Notes under the pieces: model-generated | What the model was told of the DNA's origin: nothing | What the model saw: the letters and a program-made list of their open reading frames with translations, nothing else | Database searches by the model: none | DNA from: Bradyrhizobium altum | GTDB lineage: Bacteria; Pseudomonadota; Alphaproteobacteria; Rhizobiales; Xanthobacteraceae | Assembly (NCBI RefSeq): GCF_020889705.1 | Contig: NZ_JACMYP010000056.1 | Location: forward strand, 1-36,574 | Reading direction: 5' to 3' | Length of the DNA stretch: 36,574 bases | Part shown: positions 35,521 through 36,574 of the stretch, piece after piece | Position numbering within the stretch: position 1 is the first letter of the stretch | How the letters are laid out: every line of letters starts with the position of its first letter | Translations under genes and position numbers: made by a program

Positions 35521-36276
35521 ATGGCTACTCGCGCGCTCCTCTATCGGCGGCCTGCCGAACCCGCGACCGTATTGGTCAGACACGGCTCCCAGTTCTTCAC
35601 CGTCAGGCTGCGCCGGCACCGGCGCGCGCGCCGCTATACGCTCAGGATTCATCCAACCGATCGCGAAGCGATCCTGACCATGCCGCCGCGCGGCACGATC
35701 GTGGAAGCCAAGGAGTTCGCCAATATCCATGGCGGCTGGATCGCCGCCCGTCTTGGCCGCTTGCCGAAGGCCGCGCCGTTCCAGCCCGGCACCGTGGTCC
35801 CGTTGCGCGGCGTGCCGCATCGGCTGGTGCATCGCTCGGGCGAGCGCGGCACGGTCTGGACCGAGACGCGCGACAGCGGCGAGAAGATCATTTGCGTCGC
35901 CGGCGGCGTCGAGCACATGGATCGCCGGGTGCATGACTTCCTCAAGCGCGAGGCGCGCAAGGATCTGCAGAAGGCGGCGCAGCTGCACGCCGCGGAACTC
36001 GGGGTGCGGGTCCGGCGGATCTCGATCCGCGACCAGTCGAGCCGTTGGGGCTCGTGCACCTCGGCGGGTTCGCTGTCATTCTCGTGGCGGCTGATCCTGG
36101 CGCCGCCCTTCGTGCTCGATTACCTCGCCGCGCACGAGGTCGCGCATCTCGTCGAGATGAACCACTCGGCGCGGTTCTGGCGGGTGGTCGACAAGGTCTG
36201 CGCGTCGGTGACGCGCGCCAAGAACTGGCTCGACACCTACGGCAACGACCTGCATCGCTACGGGATTCAGGAGTAG
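35521..36276 (+). CDS. YgjP-type (DUF45/M48) metallopeptidase
   Basis: A 251-residue protein. The C-terminal part has SSRWGSCTSAGSLSFSWRL followed by the zinc site HEVAH (H205-H209) with a third ligand H215 in MNHSARFW, the hallmark of the YgjP/WLM-like family. The N-terminal part has RHRRARRYTLRIHPTDREAILTMPP. Relatives may act as SprT-like or desumoylating-type proteases, but the bacterial function is unclear. Start: the ATG at 35521 gives a family-like N-terminus (MATRALLYRRP); an in-frame ATG at 35437 would add an unlike leader, and neither has a strong ribosome site. Confidence 0.85.
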   Translation: MATRALLYRRPAEPATVLVRHGSQFFTVRLRRHRRARRYTLRIHPTDREAILTMPPRGTIVEAKEFANIHGGWIAARLGRLPKAAPFQPGTVVPLRGVPHRLVHRSGERGTVWTETRDSGEKIICVAGGVEHMDRRVHDFLKREARKDLQKAAQLHAAELGVRVRRISIRDQSSRWGSCTSAGSLSFSWRLILAPPFVLDYLAAHEVAHLVEMNHSARFWRVVDKVCASVTRAKNWLDTYGNDLHRYGIQE

Positions 36277-36287
36277 GCGGCGCACTC

Positions 36288-36367
36288 GTAGGATGGGTAG
36301 AGCGCAGCGAAACCCATCATGGCGTGTGCAAGAGGCGATGGGTTTCGCTGCGCTCTACCCATCCTAC
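36288..36367. repeat. palindromic intergenic repeat, copy 2 of the gtaggatgggtagagcg family
   Basis: gtaggatgggtagagcgcag (36288 on) pairs with ctgcgctctacccatcctac (to 36367). The arms match the copy at 29874-29958; the loop differs. Confidence 0.8.
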
Positions 36368-36375
36368 GCACTTTT

Positions 36376-36464
36376 GTAGCCCAGATGGAGCGCAGCGCAA
36401 TCCGGGGCAGCTTTCACCGACGGCGCGACTGGCCCCGGATTTCGCTTCGCTTCATCCGGGCTAC
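36376..36464. repeat. palindromic intergenic repeat, related third element
   Basis: Left arm gtagcccagatggagcg (36376 on) is mirrored by cttcatccgggctac (to 36464), with ggggc/gccccgg inside. It differs from its left neighbour but has the same general form: gta-ends and a core agcgcagcg. Confidence 0.7.
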
Positions 36465-36492
36465 GCAGTGACGACGTAGCTACGCCCAGCGC

Positions 36493-36574
36493 CTACCGAA
36501 ACAACCGATCCGCCAGCCAGCCGTCGAGGCCCGCCGCCGCTTCGGGCCGCGCGTTCGGGTTGGGTGGCGCCGAG
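36493..36574 (-). CDS. 3' end of an unidentified minus-strand gene
   Basis: The frame SAPPNPNARPEAAAGLDGW-LADRLFR ends in TAG at 36493-36495 and is open to the window edge. Ala/Pro-rich then Trp/Leu/Phe composition looks like a real C-terminus, but 26 residues do not identify the protein. Confidence 0.5.
   Translation of the reverse strand, partial: SAPPNPNARPEAAAGLDGWLADRLFR

Overview
The window looks like chromosome of a Bradyrhizobium-type alphaproteobacterium (Bradyrhizobium, Rhodopseudomonas or a close relative). The evidence is very high GC, a RegSR/ActSR-type redox two-component system with the RegB quinone-binding motif, an intracellular PHA depolymerase, an HWE histidine kinase, an MmcB-like nuclease, and several families of palindromic intergenic repeats of the kind common in these genomes. 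There is no integrase, transposase, phage gene or CRISPR array. One tRNA-Arg is present. I read it as ordinary chromosomal backbone with accessory metabolic modules.

Layout. 1-861 (-): a YXWGXW-repeat exported protein, open through the left edge. 1162-5941: a catabolic-looking module with an MFS permease, a convergent LysR regulator, then a tight operon of HAD type II hydrolase, class III CoA-transferase and hotdog thioesterase. 6195-8293: exported pentapeptide-repeat protein, YbaK-type deacylase, CBS-pair protein and tRNA-Arg(CCG). 8424-11973: LLM flavin monooxygenase, exported alpha/beta hydrolase, YccF membrane protein and exported carboxymuconolactone-decarboxylase-like protein. 12193-17550: signalling, with a PAS-GGDEF-EAL protein, an HWE kinase, an SDR oxidoreductase, a membrane class III nucleotide cyclase and a small protein. 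17551-18455: a gene-free stretch built from at least three repeat families. 18456-24459: second LLM oxidoreductase, DHA2 MFS exporter, PHB-depolymerase-family esterase with a probable TTG start, a frameshifted metallo-beta-lactamase-fold gene and a DUF155/RMND1-like protein. 24566-27861: two convergent GH13 enzymes (alpha-glucosidase and TreS-like). 27981-29731: divergent VWA protein and MmcB-like nuclease. 30022-36276: regS-regR, a divergent ABC-2 exporter, phaZ and a YgjP-type metallopeptidase. The window ends in the 3' end of an unidentified minus-strand gene.

Working together (inference): the HAD/CoA-transferase/thioesterase/MFS/LysR set looks like an inducible pathway for an organic acid processed as a CoA thioester. 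RegSR, PhaZ, the second PHB-depolymerase-like esterase and the GH13 pair fit carbon storage and redox management. The diguanylate cyclase/phosphodiesterase, the HWE kinase and the nucleotide cyclase make a cluster of second-messenger functions.

Most worth a second look: the catabolic module with an unusual HAD active site; the nucleotide cyclase lacking both canonical substrate-specifying residues; the frameshift that splits an otherwise intact MBL-fold gene; and the repeat-dense 17.6-18.4 kb gap. I found no clearly unprecedented multi-gene system.
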